Source: Streptomyces griseoflavus
GTDB taxonomy: Bacteria > Actinomycetota > Actinomycetes > Streptomycetales > Streptomycetaceae
Length of the DNA: 64,000 nucleotides
Direction: 5' to 3'
Assembly: GCF_014649995.1 (NCBI RefSeq)
Contig: NZ_BMUC01000018.1
Coordinates: 62,001 to 126,000 of the forward strand
A model generated the notes under the pieces. That model worked only from the letters and a program-made list of their open reading frames with translations. It made no database searches and was not told the DNA's origin. Position numbers and translations under genes: made by a program. This document shows, one piece after another, positions 28,599-37,739 of the stretch. How positions within the stretch are numbered: the stretch's first letter is position 1; each line of letters starts with the position of its first letter.

Positions 28599-28632
28599 GA
28601 GGGCCCCGGTCTCCGGCGGAGACGGGGCCCTC
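28599..28632 (-). terminator. Hairpin terminator after sdhB
   Basis: Two arms of about 14-15 bases (AGGGCCCCGGTCTCC and GGAGACGGGGCCCT) pair with one bulged base around a 2-4 base loop, 20 bases beyond the sdhB stop. It is the likely end of the sdhCDAB transcript. Confidence 0.6.
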
Positions 28633-28653
28633 TCGGACGTACGGCGGCGTACC

Positions 28654-29433
28654 TCAGTAGCGGCGCGTGATCAGCGCACGCTTCACTTCCGCGATCGCCT
28701 TGGTGACCTCGATGCCGCGCGGGCAGGCGTCCGTGCAGTTGAAGGTCGTGCGGCAGCGCCAGACGCCGTCGCGGTCGTTCAGGATCTCCAGGCGCTGCTC
28801 GCCGGCCTCGTCACGCGAGTCGAAGATGAAGCGGTGCGCGTTGACGATGGCCGCCGGGCCGAAGTACTGCCCGTCGTTCCAGAACACCGGGCACGAGGAC
28901 GTGCACGCGGCGCACAGGATGCACTTGGTCGTGTCGTCGAAGCGCTCGCGGTCCTCGGCGGACTGCAGCCGCTCGCGCGTCGGCTCGTTCGTCTCCTTCG
29001 TGATCAGGAAGGGCATCACGTCCCGGTACGCCTGGAAGAACGGCTCCATGTCCACGACCAGGTCCTTGAGGACCGTCAGGCCCTTGATGGCCTCGACCGT
29101 GATCGGCTTCTCGGGGTTGATGTCCTTGATCAGCGTCTTGCACGCCAGGCGGTTCTTGCCGTTGATCCGCATGGCGTCGGAGCCGCAGATGCCGTGGGCG
29201 CAGGAACGGCGGAACGTCAGGGTGCCGTCGAGATCCCACTTGATCTTGTGCAGCGCGTCGAGGACGCGCTCCTTGGGGTCGATCTCCAGCTGGAAGTCTT
29301 CCCAGACCGCCTCCGCGGAGACCTCCGGGTTGAACCGGCGGATCCGCATGGTGACGGTGATGTAGGGGGAGTCGGCGAAACCGGGCTCGGGGGAACCGGC
29401 CGCGTCCGCCTTGTCCAGAACAGGGGTAGCCAT
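28654..29433 (-). CDS. sdhB: Succinate dehydrogenase iron-sulfur subunit
   Basis: 259 residues. Ligands for the [2Fe-2S] cluster lie in RSCAHGICGSDAM with the downstream LACKTL, and for the [4Fe-4S] and [3Fe-4S] clusters in CILCAACTSSCPVFW and CTDACPRGIEV. It passes electrons from the flavin of SdhA to menaquinone at SdhC/SdhD on the cytoplasmic face of the membrane. Its start overlaps the stop of sdhA by one base. Last gene of sdhCDAB. Confidence 0.96.
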   Translation of the reverse strand: MATPVLDKADAAGSPEPGFADSPYITVTMRIRRFNPEVSAEAVWEDFQLEIDPKERVLDALHKIKWDLDGTLTFRRSCAHGICGSDAMRINGKNRLACKTLIKDINPEKPITVEAIKGLTVLKDLVVDMEPFFQAYRDVMPFLITKETNEPTRERLQSAEDRERFDDTTKCILCAACTSSCPVFWNDGQYFGPAAIVNAHRFIFDSRDEAGEQRLEILNDRDGVWRCRTTFNCTDACPRGIEVTKAIAEVKRALITRRY

Positions 29434-31187
29434 CAGTACTTACGCTCCATCGGCTGGTAGCGGGTCTGGACGACCGGCTTGTAGTCCAGACGGACGGTCT
29501 CGGTGCCGTCGGCGCCGACCTCGCGGAACGCCATCGTGTGGCGCATGAAGTTGACGTCGTCGCGGTGGGGGAAGTCCTCGCGGTAGTGACCGCCGCGGGA
29601 CTCCTTGCGGGCCAGTGCCGAGACGGCCATGACCTCGGCCAGGTCGAGCAGGTTGCCCAGCTCGACGGCCTCCAGCAGGTCGGTGTTGAACCGCTTGCCC
29701 TTGTCCTGGATGGCGACGTTCTTGTAGCGCTCGCGCAGCTCGGCGATCTTCTCGACCGCCGTCTTGATCGTCTGCTCGGTGCGGAACACCATGACGTTGG
29801 CGTCCATGGTCTCCTGCAGCTCGCGGCGGAGCTCGGCCACCCGCTCGTTGCCGGTGGAGGAGCGCAGCCGCTCGATCTGCTCGAGGACCAGGGACTCCGG
29901 GTTCTCCGGCAGCTCGACGAAGTCGGCCTTCTGGGAGTACTCCGCCGCGGCGATGCCCGCCCGCTTGCCGAACACGTTGATGTCCAGCAGCGAGTTGGTG
30001 CCCAGGCGGTTGGCGCCGTGCACCGACACGCAGGCGACCTCGCCGGCCGCGTACAGGCCGGGGACGACGGTGGTGTTGTCCGCCAGCACCTCGCCCTGGA
30101 CGTTGGTCGGGATGCCGCCCATCGCGTAGTGCGCGGTCGGCTGGATCGGGATCGGGTCCGTGTAGGGCTCGATGCCGAGGTAGGTCCGCGCGAACTCCGT
30201 GATGTCGGGCAGCTTGGCGTCCAGCTGCTCCGGCGGGAGGTGCGTGAGGTCCAGGTAGACGTGGTCGCCCTCGGGACCGCAGCCGCGGCCCTCGCGGATC
30301 TCCGTGTAGATGGAGCGCGAGACGACGTCACGCGAGGCGAGGTCCTTCATGACCGGCGCGTACTTCTCCATGAAGCGCTCGCCGTCCTTGTTGCGGAGGA
30401 TGCCGCCCTCACCGCGGGCGCCCTCCGTCAGCAGGATGCCCATGCGCCAGATGCCGGTCGGGTGGAACTGGAAGAACTCCATGTCCTCCAGCGGCAGCCC
30501 GCGCCGGTACACGGCCGCCTGGCCGTCGCCGGTCAGCGTGTGCGCGTTGGAGGTCACCTTGAAGAACTTGCCGGTGCCGCCGGAGGCGTAGATCACGGCC
30601 TTCGCCTGGAAGACGTGGATCTCACCGGTGGCCAGCTCGTAGGCGACCACGCCGGCCGACTTCTTGACGCCGTCGACCTCGGTGATCAGCTGGTCCAGGA
30701 CGTAGAACTCGTTGAAGAACTCCACGCCCTCCTTGACGCAGTTCTGGTACAGCGTCTGGAGGATCATGTGGCCGGTGCGGTCGGCCGCGTAGCAGGACCG
30801 GCGGACCGGGGCCTCGCCGTGGTTGCGGCTGTGACCGCCGAAGCGGCGCTGGTCGATGGTGCCGTCGGGGGTCCGGTTGAACGGCAGGCCCATCTTCTCC
30901 AGGTCGAGGACCGAGTCGATGGCCTCCTTCGCCAGGATCTCGGCGGCGTCCTGGTCGACCAGGTAGTCACCGCCCTTGACCGTGTCGAAGGTGTGCCACT
31001 CCCAGTTGTCCTCCTCCACGTTGGCCAGCGCGGCGGCCATGCCGCCCTGCGCGGCGCCCGTGTGGGAGCGGGTGGGGTAGAGCTTGGTCAGGACGGCGGT
31101 GCGGCTGCGCTTCGTCGACTCGATGGCCGCGCGCATGCCCGCGCCGCCGGCGCCGACGATGACGGTGTCGTACTTGTGGATCTTCAT
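29433..31187 (-). CDS. sdhA: Succinate dehydrogenase flavoprotein subunit
   Basis: 584 residues. FAD dinucleotide site [17 protein letters not shown] (9-25); covalent FAD His in [15 protein letters not shown]; substrate-site residues in [21 protein letters not shown] and [38 protein letters not shown] and the C-terminal [11 protein letters not shown]. Oxidises succinate to fumarate in the TCA cycle and complex II. Third gene of the operon, 19 bases after sdhD. Confidence 0.97.
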   Translation of the reverse strand: MKIHKYDTVIVGAGGAGMRAAIESTKRSRTAVLTKLYPTRSHTGAAQGGMAAALANVEEDNWEWHTFDTVKGGDYLVDQDAAEILAKEAIDSVLDLEKMGLPFNRTPDGTIDQRRFGGHSRNHGEAPVRRSCYAADRTGHMILQTLYQNCVKEGVEFFNEFYVLDQLITEVDGVKKSAGVVAYELATGEIHVFQAKAVIYASGGTGKFFKVTSNAHTLTGDGQAAVYRRGLPLEDMEFFQFHPTGIWRMGILLTEGARGEGGILRNKDGERFMEKYAPVMKDLASRDVVSRSIYTEIREGRGCGPEGDHVYLDLTHLPPEQLDAKLPDITEFARTYLGIEPYTDPIPIQPTAHYAMGGIPTNVQGEVLADNTTVVPGLYAAGEVACVSVHGANRLGTNSLLDINVFGKRAGIAAAEYSQKADFVELPENPESLVLEQIERLRSSTGNERVAELRRELQETMDANVMVFRTEQTIKTAVEKIAELRERYKNVAIQDKGKRFNTDLLEAVELGNLLDLAEVMAVSALARKESRGGHYREDFPHRDDVNFMRHTMAFREVGADGTETVRLDYKPVVQTRYQPMERKY

Positions 31188-31206
31188 ATCTCTCGCAGCC
31201 CCGTGC

Positions 31207-31689
31207 CTAGCGGATGTTCGGGTCGAAGGTGAAGATCACCAGCGTGCCCAGCAGGATGGTGAACACCGTGGCGGTGTAGAGCAGGCCCTTGAGCCACAGC
31301 CGGGTGTTCGGCCGCTCCGCGTAGTCGTTGATGACCGTGCGCAGGCCGTTGGCGCCGTGCAGCATCGCCAGCCACAGCATCAGCAGGTCCCAGACCTGCC
31401 AGAACGGCGAGGCCCAGCGGCCGGCCACGAAGGCGAAACCGATCTTGGAGACGCCGCCGTCCAGCACCAGCTGGATCAGCAGGTGGCCGATGACGAGGAC
31501 GACCAGGACGACACCGGACAGGCGCATGAACAGCCAGGCGGCCAGCTCGAAGTTGCCCCGGGTGCTCTTCGGGGTCTTCTTGGTCCGCTTGCGCGGCGGC
31601 TCGATGACCGGCGCCGGGTTGTCGACGGAGTAGAGCGAGGCGCCCTCGACGGGGCCGACGCCCGAGGCGTTGGTTTCAGTGGTGGACAT
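31207..31689 (-). CDS. sdhD: Succinate dehydrogenase membrane anchor subunit
   Basis: 160 residues with about 45 cytoplasmic residues, then three membrane helices ([69 protein letters not shown]). Conserved His in VIGHLL and MLHGANGLR are candidate heme/quinone ligands. Together with SdhC it anchors SdhA/B and reduces menaquinone. It starts 5 bases after sdhC. Confidence 0.93.
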   Translation of the reverse strand: MSTTETNASGVGPVEGASLYSVDNPAPVIEPPRKRTKKTPKSTRGNFELAAWLFMRLSGVVLVVLVIGHLLIQLVLDGGVSKIGFAFVAGRWASPFWQVWDLLMLWLAMLHGANGLRTVINDYAERPNTRLWLKGLLYTATVFTILLGTLVIFTFDPNIR

Positions 31690-31694
31690 GGGCG

Positions 31695-32075
31695 TCAGCT
31701 CCCGAACAGTTCACGAGCGGCGTGGCCGAGGACGGGGTAGATCGCCCCGAGCATCAGCACGGCCCACAGGGCGACGACGGTCCAGAGCATCTGCTTCTGG
31801 TAGCGGGCGCCCTTGACCCAGAAGTCGACGGCGATGACACGCAGGCCGTTGAGCGCGTGGAAGAGGATGGCGGCGACGAGGCCGTACTCCAGCAGCGCGA
31901 CGATCGGCGTCTTGTACGTGGCCACGACGGTGTCGTAGGCCTCGGGGGACACGCGCACGAGAGCGGTGTCCAGCACGTGAACGAACAGGAAGAAGAAAAT
32001 GAGGACGCCGGTGACTCGATGAGCCACCCAGGACCACATTCCTTCCCGGCCGCGGTACAGCGTTCCAGCCGGCAC
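31695..32075 (-). CDS. sdhC: Succinate dehydrogenase cytochrome b556 subunit
   Basis: 126 residues from GTG 32075; an upstream ATG at 32165 is in frame but the extra 30 residues are Pro/Arg-rich and unlike the family. Three helices, and the SdhC signature in WVAHRVTGVLIFFFLFVHVLDTALV, with HRxTG binding quinone and later His residues (FHALNGLR) for heme. First gene of sdhCDAB; its promoter should lie in 32076-32253. Confidence 0.93.
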   Translation of the reverse strand: MPAGTLYRGREGMWSWVAHRVTGVLIFFFLFVHVLDTALVRVSPEAYDTVVATYKTPIVALLEYGLVAAILFHALNGLRVIAVDFWVKGARYQKQMLWTVVALWAVLMLGAIYPVLGHAARELFGS

Positions 32076-32253
32076 GGAAATTTCCTCCGGGAGCGGGGGT
32101 CGGGGCCGCGCCGGCTTTCCTTGTCGGTCGGGCCCGGCCGGGTACGGTCCACCGGCCCCCAGCATGGTAGCGACGAGTGCCTGCGGTGCTTACAGGGGGC
32201 CTGCCGGTGTGATCAAACTTGCACTCGAAGGGGTGCGCGCCGGTCCTCGACGG

Positions 32254-32916
32254 CTACCGGGGCGGGGCTTTGTCGCGTTTGCCGGGGGCCGGGCCGTCGC
32301 CCGCCGGTCGGGCGGTGCCCCGCGCACCCAGCATGCCGAGCAGCCGCTCCCTGGCCAGGCGCCGGAGTTGCTCGGCCGCCATGACCCGCTCGTCCTCCGG
32401 ATCGTTGGCCAATCGTGACCGGATGTCCTCGAGGACGCGGTCCAGGGTCTCTTCCTCGGGGACCCCGTCCAGCGCGATGACGAACACGTGTCCGAACTTG
32501 GCCTCGTAGGCGGCGTGGGCCGCGCTCAGGGCGGTGTGGGCGGCGCTGTAGGTGTCCTCGGGGAGGGCGGGGAGGGATTCCGCCGCCAGGGCCTCGGCGA
32601 GCTCCTTGGCGGAGAGGTCGTACGCCGCCTCGTCCGCGGCCGCCAGGAGGGACGCCGGATCCGGGTAGGGGCGGTGCCCCGCGACGCGCAGGGCCCAGCG
32701 CAGGCTGTGCAGGCAGGCCAGCAGGTCGCGCTCGGCGTCCTGGGCGGGGGCGGTGTTGAACCGCTCCAGCGGGGGCGGAGGGCCGGGCGCGCCGCGGGCC
32801 TGTGCGGGTATGGCGACTCGGCCGGGGAGGTCTGGGAGACGGTGCGCAGGCAGCGTGGGTCCTCGTGGGCGTCGCGTGTGTGTCGATGGAAGATGCTGTG
32901 AGAGTTCTGACGACAC
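32254..32916 (-). CDS. OHCU decarboxylase-like protein (ureide pathway)
   Basis: 220 residues if it starts at GTG 32916; the frame is open further up, and the true start is uncertain because the first 65 residues are Pro/Arg-rich. The core LERFNTAPAQDAERDLLACLHSLRWALRVAGHRPYPDPASLLAAADEAAYDLSAKELAEAL...FGHVFVIALDG matches 2-oxo-4-hydroxy-4-carboxy-5-ureidoimidazoline decarboxylase, which makes S-allantoin from the urate oxidation product. No other purine-catabolism gene is nearby, and streptomycetes often have a second stand-alone copy, so the reaction in vivo is uncertain. Confidence 0.75.
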   Translation of the reverse strand: MSSELSQHLPSTHTRRPRGPTLPAHRLPDLPGRVAIPAQARGAPGPPPPLERFNTAPAQDAERDLLACLHSLRWALRVAGHRPYPDPASLLAAADEAAYDLSAKELAEALAAESLPALPEDTYSAAHTALSAAHAAYEAKFGHVFVIALDGVPEEETLDRVLEDIRSRLANDPEDERVMAAEQLRRLARERLLGMLGARGTARPAGDGPAPGKRDKAPPR

Positions 32917-33029
32917 GTTACCGAGTGCGCCCGGGACGTGTCCGATCGGTACCCCGAATTCACCCGGACGGCGGGGTTTGGGAGCGGCTCGTGGACGCCT
33001 CTCACCCGATCGGGTCGTACGTTGGCTGG

Positions 33030-34685
33030 GTGAGTCGGCACAGGCAGCGCAGGCAGCAGGGTCAGCACGGACGTCGCCCGACGGCGGGGGCGGTGCGGGA
33101 GCGACGGGTCCTGGTCGCGGCGGTCGCCGCGGGCGTGCTGGTGGCCGCGTCCGGCGTGGGCATCGGGCTGTGGGCGTCCTCGGGCGACGACGGCTCCCCC
33201 GCGGGCTCGACGGCGGCGTCCTCCACCCGGAGCCCAAGCCCGAGCCCCACCCGCTCCTACCCGCTGTCGCAGGCGCCGCGCACCATACCCGCGGTCCGCG
33301 AGCACGCGGCGGAGCGCGGCCCGGGCTGGCGCCCCGCGCGTGAGCACCGGGTGGTCGTGGCCGATCCGGCGCTCGCCGACGAGGGCCGGCTGATAGCCGG
33401 CGAGCTGGGGCTGACGTACGCGGGGGAGAAGGACGACGAGCGGGACGGGGACCTGCGGCTGGAGCTGAACCGCGACGCGGGCGCCGGCCCCGAGTCGTAC
33501 ACGATGACCGTGCGGGGCGGGCGGGTGACCGTGGCCGCCCCCGCGGAGGCGGGCGTCTTCTACGGCACCCGCACCCTCAAGCAGGAGACGAAGGGCGCCG
33601 GCACCGCCCCCGAGGGCGTGGTGCGCGACGAGCCGGCCAAGCAGCGGCGCGGCATGATGCTGGACATCGCGCGCAAGCACTACAGCGCCGACTGGATCGA
33701 GGACCGCGTCCGCGAGCTCGGCGACCTGAAGTTCAACGAGCTCGGCCTGCACTTCTCCGACGACCAGGGCTTCCGTGTCGAGTCCGACTCGCACCCGGAG
33801 ATCGTCTCCGCGCAGCACCTGACCAAGGCGCAGGTCGAGCGGATCGTCGACCTGGCCGCGTCCCGGCACATCACCGTCGTCCCCGAGATCGACTCGCCCG
33901 GGCATCTCGGCGCGGTCCTCGCCGCCCACCCCGGCCTCCAGCTGCGTGACGCGAGCGGCCGGGCCGTGCGCGGCGCGATCGACATCTCGAAGCCGGGGGC
34001 CGCGGAGATCGTCGACGACCTGCTGAAGGAGTACGCCGGACTCTTCCCCGGCGGGCGGTGGCACCTCGGCGCCGACGAGTACCAGGCCCTGGTGGTCTCC
34101 GATCCCGAGGCGTCGTTCCCGGGTCTGGCCGCCGCCGCGCGGAAGAAGTACGGCGCCGGCGCGACCGTCGAGGACCTGACCACCGGGTGGCTGAACGACC
34201 GGGCCGCCACCGTCCGGGCCCTCGACCGCGTGCCCCGCGCCTGGAACGACGGCTTCTTCCGGGGCGGGTCGGTGCGGGCTGACAAGGACATCGAGGTCGC
34301 CTACTGGACCGGCAAGGAGATCGGAGCCCGGCAGCCGGCCGAGTACCTGGCCGAGGGCCGCCAGGTGATCAACTACAACGACGAGTTCCTCTACTACGTG
34401 CTCGGGGAACCGCTGACCTTCGTCTACCCGACGGGGGAGCGGATCTACGAGCAGTGGACACCGCTGGTGCTGCGCGGTACCACAGCCGTCCCGGAGCGGT
34501 ACGACGACCAGATCCTCGGCGGGTCCTTCGCCATCTGGGGCGACCTGCCCCGCTCCCAGACCCAGGAGCAGATCGCGGCCGGCATCCGCATGCCGCTGCG
34601 GGCGACGGTCCAGAAGCTGTGGGACACCGACGAACCCGAGCTGTCCTGGGCGGAGTTCCGCGCACTGGCGGACGAACTGGGCTGA
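33030..34685 (+). CDS. Secreted beta-N-acetylhexosaminidase (GH20)
   Basis: 551 residues from GTG 33030. A basic N terminus and a hydrophobic segment (VLVAAVAAGVLVAASGVGIGLW) act as signal or anchor, then a Ser/Thr/Pro linker, GH20 domain 2 (about 90-190) and the catalytic barrel from RRGMMLDIARKHYSADW. The catalytic Asp-Glu pair is in WHLGADEY, with Ala where the family commonly has a second Gly. LHFSDDQGFRVESDSHPE, EIDSPGHLGA and the C-terminal IWGDLPRSQTQEQI match the family. It removes GlcNAc from chitin or wall fragments outside the cell. Divergent from the OHCU gene with about 113 bases between starts. Confidence 0.9.
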   Translation: MSRHRQRRQQGQHGRRPTAGAVRERRVLVAAVAAGVLVAASGVGIGLWASSGDDGSPAGSTAASSTRSPSPSPTRSYPLSQAPRTIPAVREHAAERGPGWRPAREHRVVVADPALADEGRLIAGELGLTYAGEKDDERDGDLRLELNRDAGAGPESYTMTVRGGRVTVAAPAEAGVFYGTRTLKQETKGAGTAPEGVVRDEPAKQRRGMMLDIARKHYSADWIEDRVRELGDLKFNELGLHFSDDQGFRVESDSHPEIVSAQHLTKAQVERIVDLAASRHITVVPEIDSPGHLGAVLAAHPGLQLRDASGRAVRGAIDISKPGAAEIVDDLLKEYAGLFPGGRWHLGADEYQALVVSDPEASFPGLAAAARKKYGAGATVEDLTTGWLNDRAATVRALDRVPRAWNDGFFRGGSVRADKDIEVAYWTGKEIGARQPAEYLAEGRQVINYNDEFLYYVLGEPLTFVYPTGERIYEQWTPLVLRGTTAVPERYDDQILGGSFAIWGDLPRSQTQEQIAAGIRMPLRATVQKLWDTDEPELSWAEFRALADELG

Positions 34686-34808
34686 CCCCGCCGGCCCCGG
34701 CGCACCCCGGACGGGGTCGCGGATTGCCGGATATGCCTGCGAACCCCCGTACGACTGTGGTGGTGTTTCGGGTGATCCGAACCGACGCACCGGGGGGAAC
34801 ACCAGCAC

Positions 34809-35312
34809 ATGGGCTACTGGGGGTATTTCGTCGTGGGCCGCGGGGAGCGGCCGCTCGCCGAGCTGGACGCGCTGGCCGGCGCGTCCGGCGGCATGACCCT
34901 GCGCACCTCCGCGCCGGACGGGTGGCAGGTGTGGGAGTACCCGGGTGACGGGGGCGACGTCGGGAACATGAACGACCTGGCCCGGGAGACCGGGGCGCCC
35001 GCGCTGTTCGGGTACGTCATGGACAGCGACTGCGTGGTCGTGGAGGCGGCGTCACCGGAGAGCGGGGCGTGGACGACCTGCCTGGCCCGGACCGCCATGG
35101 CCGGGTATCTCGACGGGCAGCAAGGGCTCACGGTCGACGACTACTTCCTGGAGCCCGCCGACGCCGCCGAGCGGGCGGTCTTCTGGGCCGAGGAGGCGGG
35201 GCACACGGTGTCCGCGGAGGACGTGGCCCGGGTACTGACCGCCGACCCCGACCCCGTGGCCGAAAACCTCTTCTTCCGCCTTCTCGACCGGCTCGGTGTG
35301 GTGCCCGAGTGA
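34809..35312 (+). CDS. Conserved actinobacterial protein of unknown function
   Basis: 167 residues from ATG 34809 after GGGGGGAAC. Sequence begins MGYWGYFVVGRGERPLAELDAL and has acidic composition, no signal, membrane helix or cysteine cluster. The recurring WxxWEYPGDGGDVGNMNDLARETGAPALFGYVMDSDCVVVE part suggests a compact alpha/beta domain. I do not recognise a family with known function. Its stop codon is part of the TGACAC promoter-like element that follows. Confidence 0.75.
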   Translation: MGYWGYFVVGRGERPLAELDALAGASGGMTLRTSAPDGWQVWEYPGDGGDVGNMNDLARETGAPALFGYVMDSDCVVVEAASPESGAWTTCLARTAMAGYLDGQQGLTVDDYFLEPADAAERAVFWAEEAGHTVSAEDVARVLTADPDPVAENLFFRLLDRLGVVPE

Positions 35313-35338
35313 CACTCCCGGCCCGTCGCACGCAGTAA
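35310..35338 (+). promoter_or_regulatory. Promoter-like element TGACAC-N17-CAGTAA
   Basis: TGACAC at 35310-35315 and CAGTAA at 35333-35338 with a 17-base spacer containing CCCGGCCCG. Nearly identical to 40767-40795 and related to 36770-36798. The downstream gene is 35421. Could be a promoter; GACAC is also the core bound by WhiA. Confidence 0.45.
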
Positions 35339-35361
35339 GGGGAGATGCGGGCTCCGTGAGG

Positions 35362-35386
35362 CATGAGGCCCGTAATGGGCCTCATG
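35362..35386. promoter_or_regulatory. Perfect palindrome CATGAGGCCC-N5-GGGCCTCATG
   Basis: A 10-bp perfect inverted repeat with a 5-base loop between the 34809-35312 and 35421-35978 genes. It could be an operator for the downstream gene or a terminator for the upstream one; there is no U-run. The start of 35421 is only 35 bases away. Confidence 0.5.
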
Positions 35387-35420
35387 GGGGGCCTGTGACG
35401 ACCCGCAGAGGGAGGCGTGG

Positions 35421-35978
35421 ATGAGCCTGGTGGAACTGATCGCGCAGGCCGACGAGCACGGACTGGCCGTGAGCGGGTTGGCTTGTTTGGATCGGTGCGT
35501 GCCGTTGCTCGGTGGCGACGACGAGGCGGTGCGGCCGCTGTGGGCCAGCCTCGCGGAGGACGCCGCCCCCGGCGACTGGGCCGAACGGCTCCGGCAGACG
35601 CGCGGCAGGCTGGACGCGGCGGTCGACGGCGCGCGGGAGTGCGCGGTGGAGGCGCGGCGGATGCTCGCCACCGCTCCCGCGGAGCTGTCCGGCGCCGGGC
35701 TGCGGGAGTGGGCCGACGCGTGTTCCCTCGGCGCGCTGCGCATCCACCGGCTGCTGGACGGCGCCGCCGGTGACGCCGGGCTCGCGGACGCCTGCCGTGA
35801 GGGTGCCGCGGAGGGCCTGTCGCCGCTCCTCGCCGCCGAACTGCGCCGTCAGACCGCCGTCCTGGAACTGATGGCCGCCCGCGGCCCGGCAGGGCTGCGC
35901 GGTGCGCTGGAGGTGTCGACGGAGGGCCGGCGGGTGCTGCGCGCCGCGGTGTCCCGCCGCAGCCGCAGGGACGGCTGA
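35421..35978 (+). CDS. Conserved hypothetical protein, alpha-helical
   Basis: 185 residues from ATG 35421 after GGAGG. Mostly amphipathic helices rich in Ala, Arg, Glu and Leu (WASLAEDAAPGDWAERLRQTRGRLDAAVDGARECAVEARRMLA; AAELRRQTAVLELMAARGPAGLRGALEVS). No signal or membrane segment; cytoplasmic. I do not recognise the family. Preceded by the palindrome at 35362 and the promoter-like element at 35310, so it is probably its own transcription unit. Confidence 0.72.
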   Translation: MSLVELIAQADEHGLAVSGLACLDRCVPLLGGDDEAVRPLWASLAEDAAPGDWAERLRQTRGRLDAAVDGARECAVEARRMLATAPAELSGAGLREWADACSLGALRIHRLLDGAAGDAGLADACREGAAEGLSPLLAAELRRQTAVLELMAARGPAGLRGALEVSTEGRRVLRAAVSRRSRRDG

Positions 35979-36098
35979 GGCACGCCGAAGCCGTCACGGG
36001 CGGCAGGTCCTGTGACCGTCCCGGGGTGGTCCTGCGCCCTTTGGGAGAACCCCCGGGACCCGGGTGACGAAACGGTTCGCCGCAGCGCTCTTCATGGT

Positions 36099-36512
36099 GT
36101 GACGACTGCGACGACTGTGACGACACAGCAGGAGACCAGGCCCTCGGCCGCGACGAAGCCGGTCCGCTGGGCGGCGGACGCGGTGGCGGCGCTGCGCGAA
36201 GGGGCACGGCTGCGCCTCGACTACTCGGCGCGCAGCCTGTGGAGCGTCGACCGGGTGATCGAGGACATCCGCCGCGAGGCCGCCCCGTACGCCGCCGTGG
36301 AACTGGTGCTGCGCGGATTCGGCGCCTACGCCGGTGAGGTGATCGCGCGTCAGTCCGGTGCCGAGTGGTGGGCCTCCGGCGGGGAGCACTGGATCCGCAC
36401 CCCGGACGGCCGCCTCTGGGACCCGATCGACGAGGCCCGCCGCTGCTACACCGGAGAGGGGTCCCTGCGCCTGCTGTGCCGTGACGCCTGCGGCGACGGA
36501 CGGAACCCGTGA
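36099..36512 (+). CDS. Conserved hypothetical protein
   Basis: 137 residues if started at GTG 36099; the frame is open to 36012. After a Thr-rich start (VTTATTVTTQQE) the rest is well folded-looking: VRWAADAVAALREGARLRLDYSARSLWSVDRVIEDIRREAAPYAAVELVLRGFGAYAGEVIARQSGAEWW...IRTPDGRLWDPIDEARRCYTG. The central GAYAGEVI segment resembles small Streptomyces proteins of unknown role. No signal or catalytic motif seen. Confidence 0.7.
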   Translation: MTTATTVTTQQETRPSAATKPVRWAADAVAALREGARLRLDYSARSLWSVDRVIEDIRREAAPYAAVELVLRGFGAYAGEVIARQSGAEWWASGGEHWIRTPDGRLWDPIDEARRCYTGEGSLRLLCRDACGDGRNP

Positions 36513-36768
36513 GCCCCGGCCGCCGGGCGGCCGGGCAGGAGGGATGACGGGACGGTCCGCCGGGCGTGCGCGGCCGGACGCGCACGCCGGACGCCCGGAC
36601 CCCCGCCACCGCGACGTCACGGCGGATCACGCTCCCGGCGCCCGTGCCGCCGGCGCCCGGCCCAGGGGGTGTGGCGGCACGTCACCGGTGCGGGCCGCCC
36701 TCCCCCGAGGCCGTCCGGACCGGTGGTGCCACCGGCCCGGACGGGCCGCACCAGGCGTCTGACGAGCT

Positions 36769-37500
36769 GTGACACATTCGTCGCGCCGAACGCTGATGAC
36801 CGTGGGGGTGCGAGCGCCGGCGGACGTGCTCACGCCAAGCGTGTCGGAGGCGCTACCCGCTCGGAACGGACGAGGACGGTTCTTGGGCCACGGAGGGGAA
36901 TCCCGCCGCACACAGGCGTACGACGGGGAACTGGGCGCGGCCGTCGCGCGGGCCCAGGAGGGGGACGAGTCCGCCTTCGCCACGGCCTACCGGCTCGTCC
37001 AGCCGGGACTGCTCGCCTACGTGCGGGGGCTGGTCGGGGACGACGCCGAGGACGTGATGTCGGACGCCTGGCTGGAGATCGCCCGCGACCTGGGCAGGTT
37101 CAAGGGCGACGGGGCCGGCTTCCGGGGCTGGACGGCGACCATCGCCCGGCACCGGGCACTGGACCACCTGCGCCGGCAGCGGGTGCGGCCCCGGGCGTCG
37201 GCGCTGGAACAGGACCTCCTGGACCTGCCCGGACCGCAGAGCACCCACGACCAGGCCATGGAGGCCCTGTCCACCGAGTACGCCCTGGACCTGGTCGGCG
37301 GCCTGCCGCGGGACCAGGCGGAAGCCGTACTGCTGCGCGTGGTCGTCGGCCTCGACGGTCCCGCCGCCGCGCGGGTCCTCGGCAAGCGGCCGGGTGCCGT
37401 GCGGACGGCCGCGTACCGGGGGCTGAAGCGGCTGGCGCAGCAGCTCGGCGCCGACGGTGTGACGGATGAGGCGCCGAAAACGCTGGGTGGTTCGGCATGA
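36769..37500 (+). CDS. ECF-type RNA polymerase sigma factor (first module)
   Basis: 243 residues from the outermost GTG; later starts (ATG 36796, GTG 36802/36808/36841, TTG 36882) are possible, and the promoter-like element at 36770-36798 plus the paralogue at 39000 argue for a shorter protein. Sigma region 2 is AYRLVQPGLLAYVRGLVGDDAEDVMSDAWLEIARDLGRF, region 4 LPRDQAEAVLLRVVVGLDGPAAARVLGKRPGAVRTAAYRGLKRLAQQL. The 39000-39674 sigma factor is a clear paralogue with the same motifs. It is followed by a membrane protein gene, its probable partner. Confidence 0.9.
   Translation: MTHSSRRTLMTVGVRAPADVLTPSVSEALPARNGRGRFLGHGGESRRTQAYDGELGAAVARAQEGDESAFATAYRLVQPGLLAYVRGLVGDDAEDVMSDAWLEIARDLGRFKGDGAGFRGWTATIARHRALDHLRRQRVRPRASALEQDLLDLPGPQSTHDQAMEALSTEYALDLVGGLPRDQAEAVLLRVVVGLDGPAAARVLGKRPGAVRTAAYRGLKRLAQQLGADGVTDEAPKTLGGSA
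36770..36798 (+). promoter_or_regulatory. Promoter-like element TGACAC-N17-CTGATG
   Basis: TGACAC at 36770-36775, 17-base spacer, CTGATG at 36793-36798. Same -35-like box and spacing as 35310 and 40767, with a weaker second box. It overlaps the outermost GTG of the sigma gene, suggesting that translation starts downstream. Confidence 0.35.
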
Positions 37501-37739
37501 ACACCGGCCGGCCCGGCAGCCCCGGAGGGCGGCGCGGCGACACCCGGCCCGGGCCGTCCGGGCCCGGCGGCCCGCGGCGGCCCCCGCGAGCCGGGCGCTG
37601 AACAGGCCCGACACGCGGAACGTATCCGTCGGTCCGGGCGGCATCACCCGCGCGGCCGGACCGGACGGGATCCGCGCGGGCCGCGAGCGCCGGGCGCCCG
37701 CGCGGGACGGAGCAGGACCGAGCAGGGACGGGAACGGAC

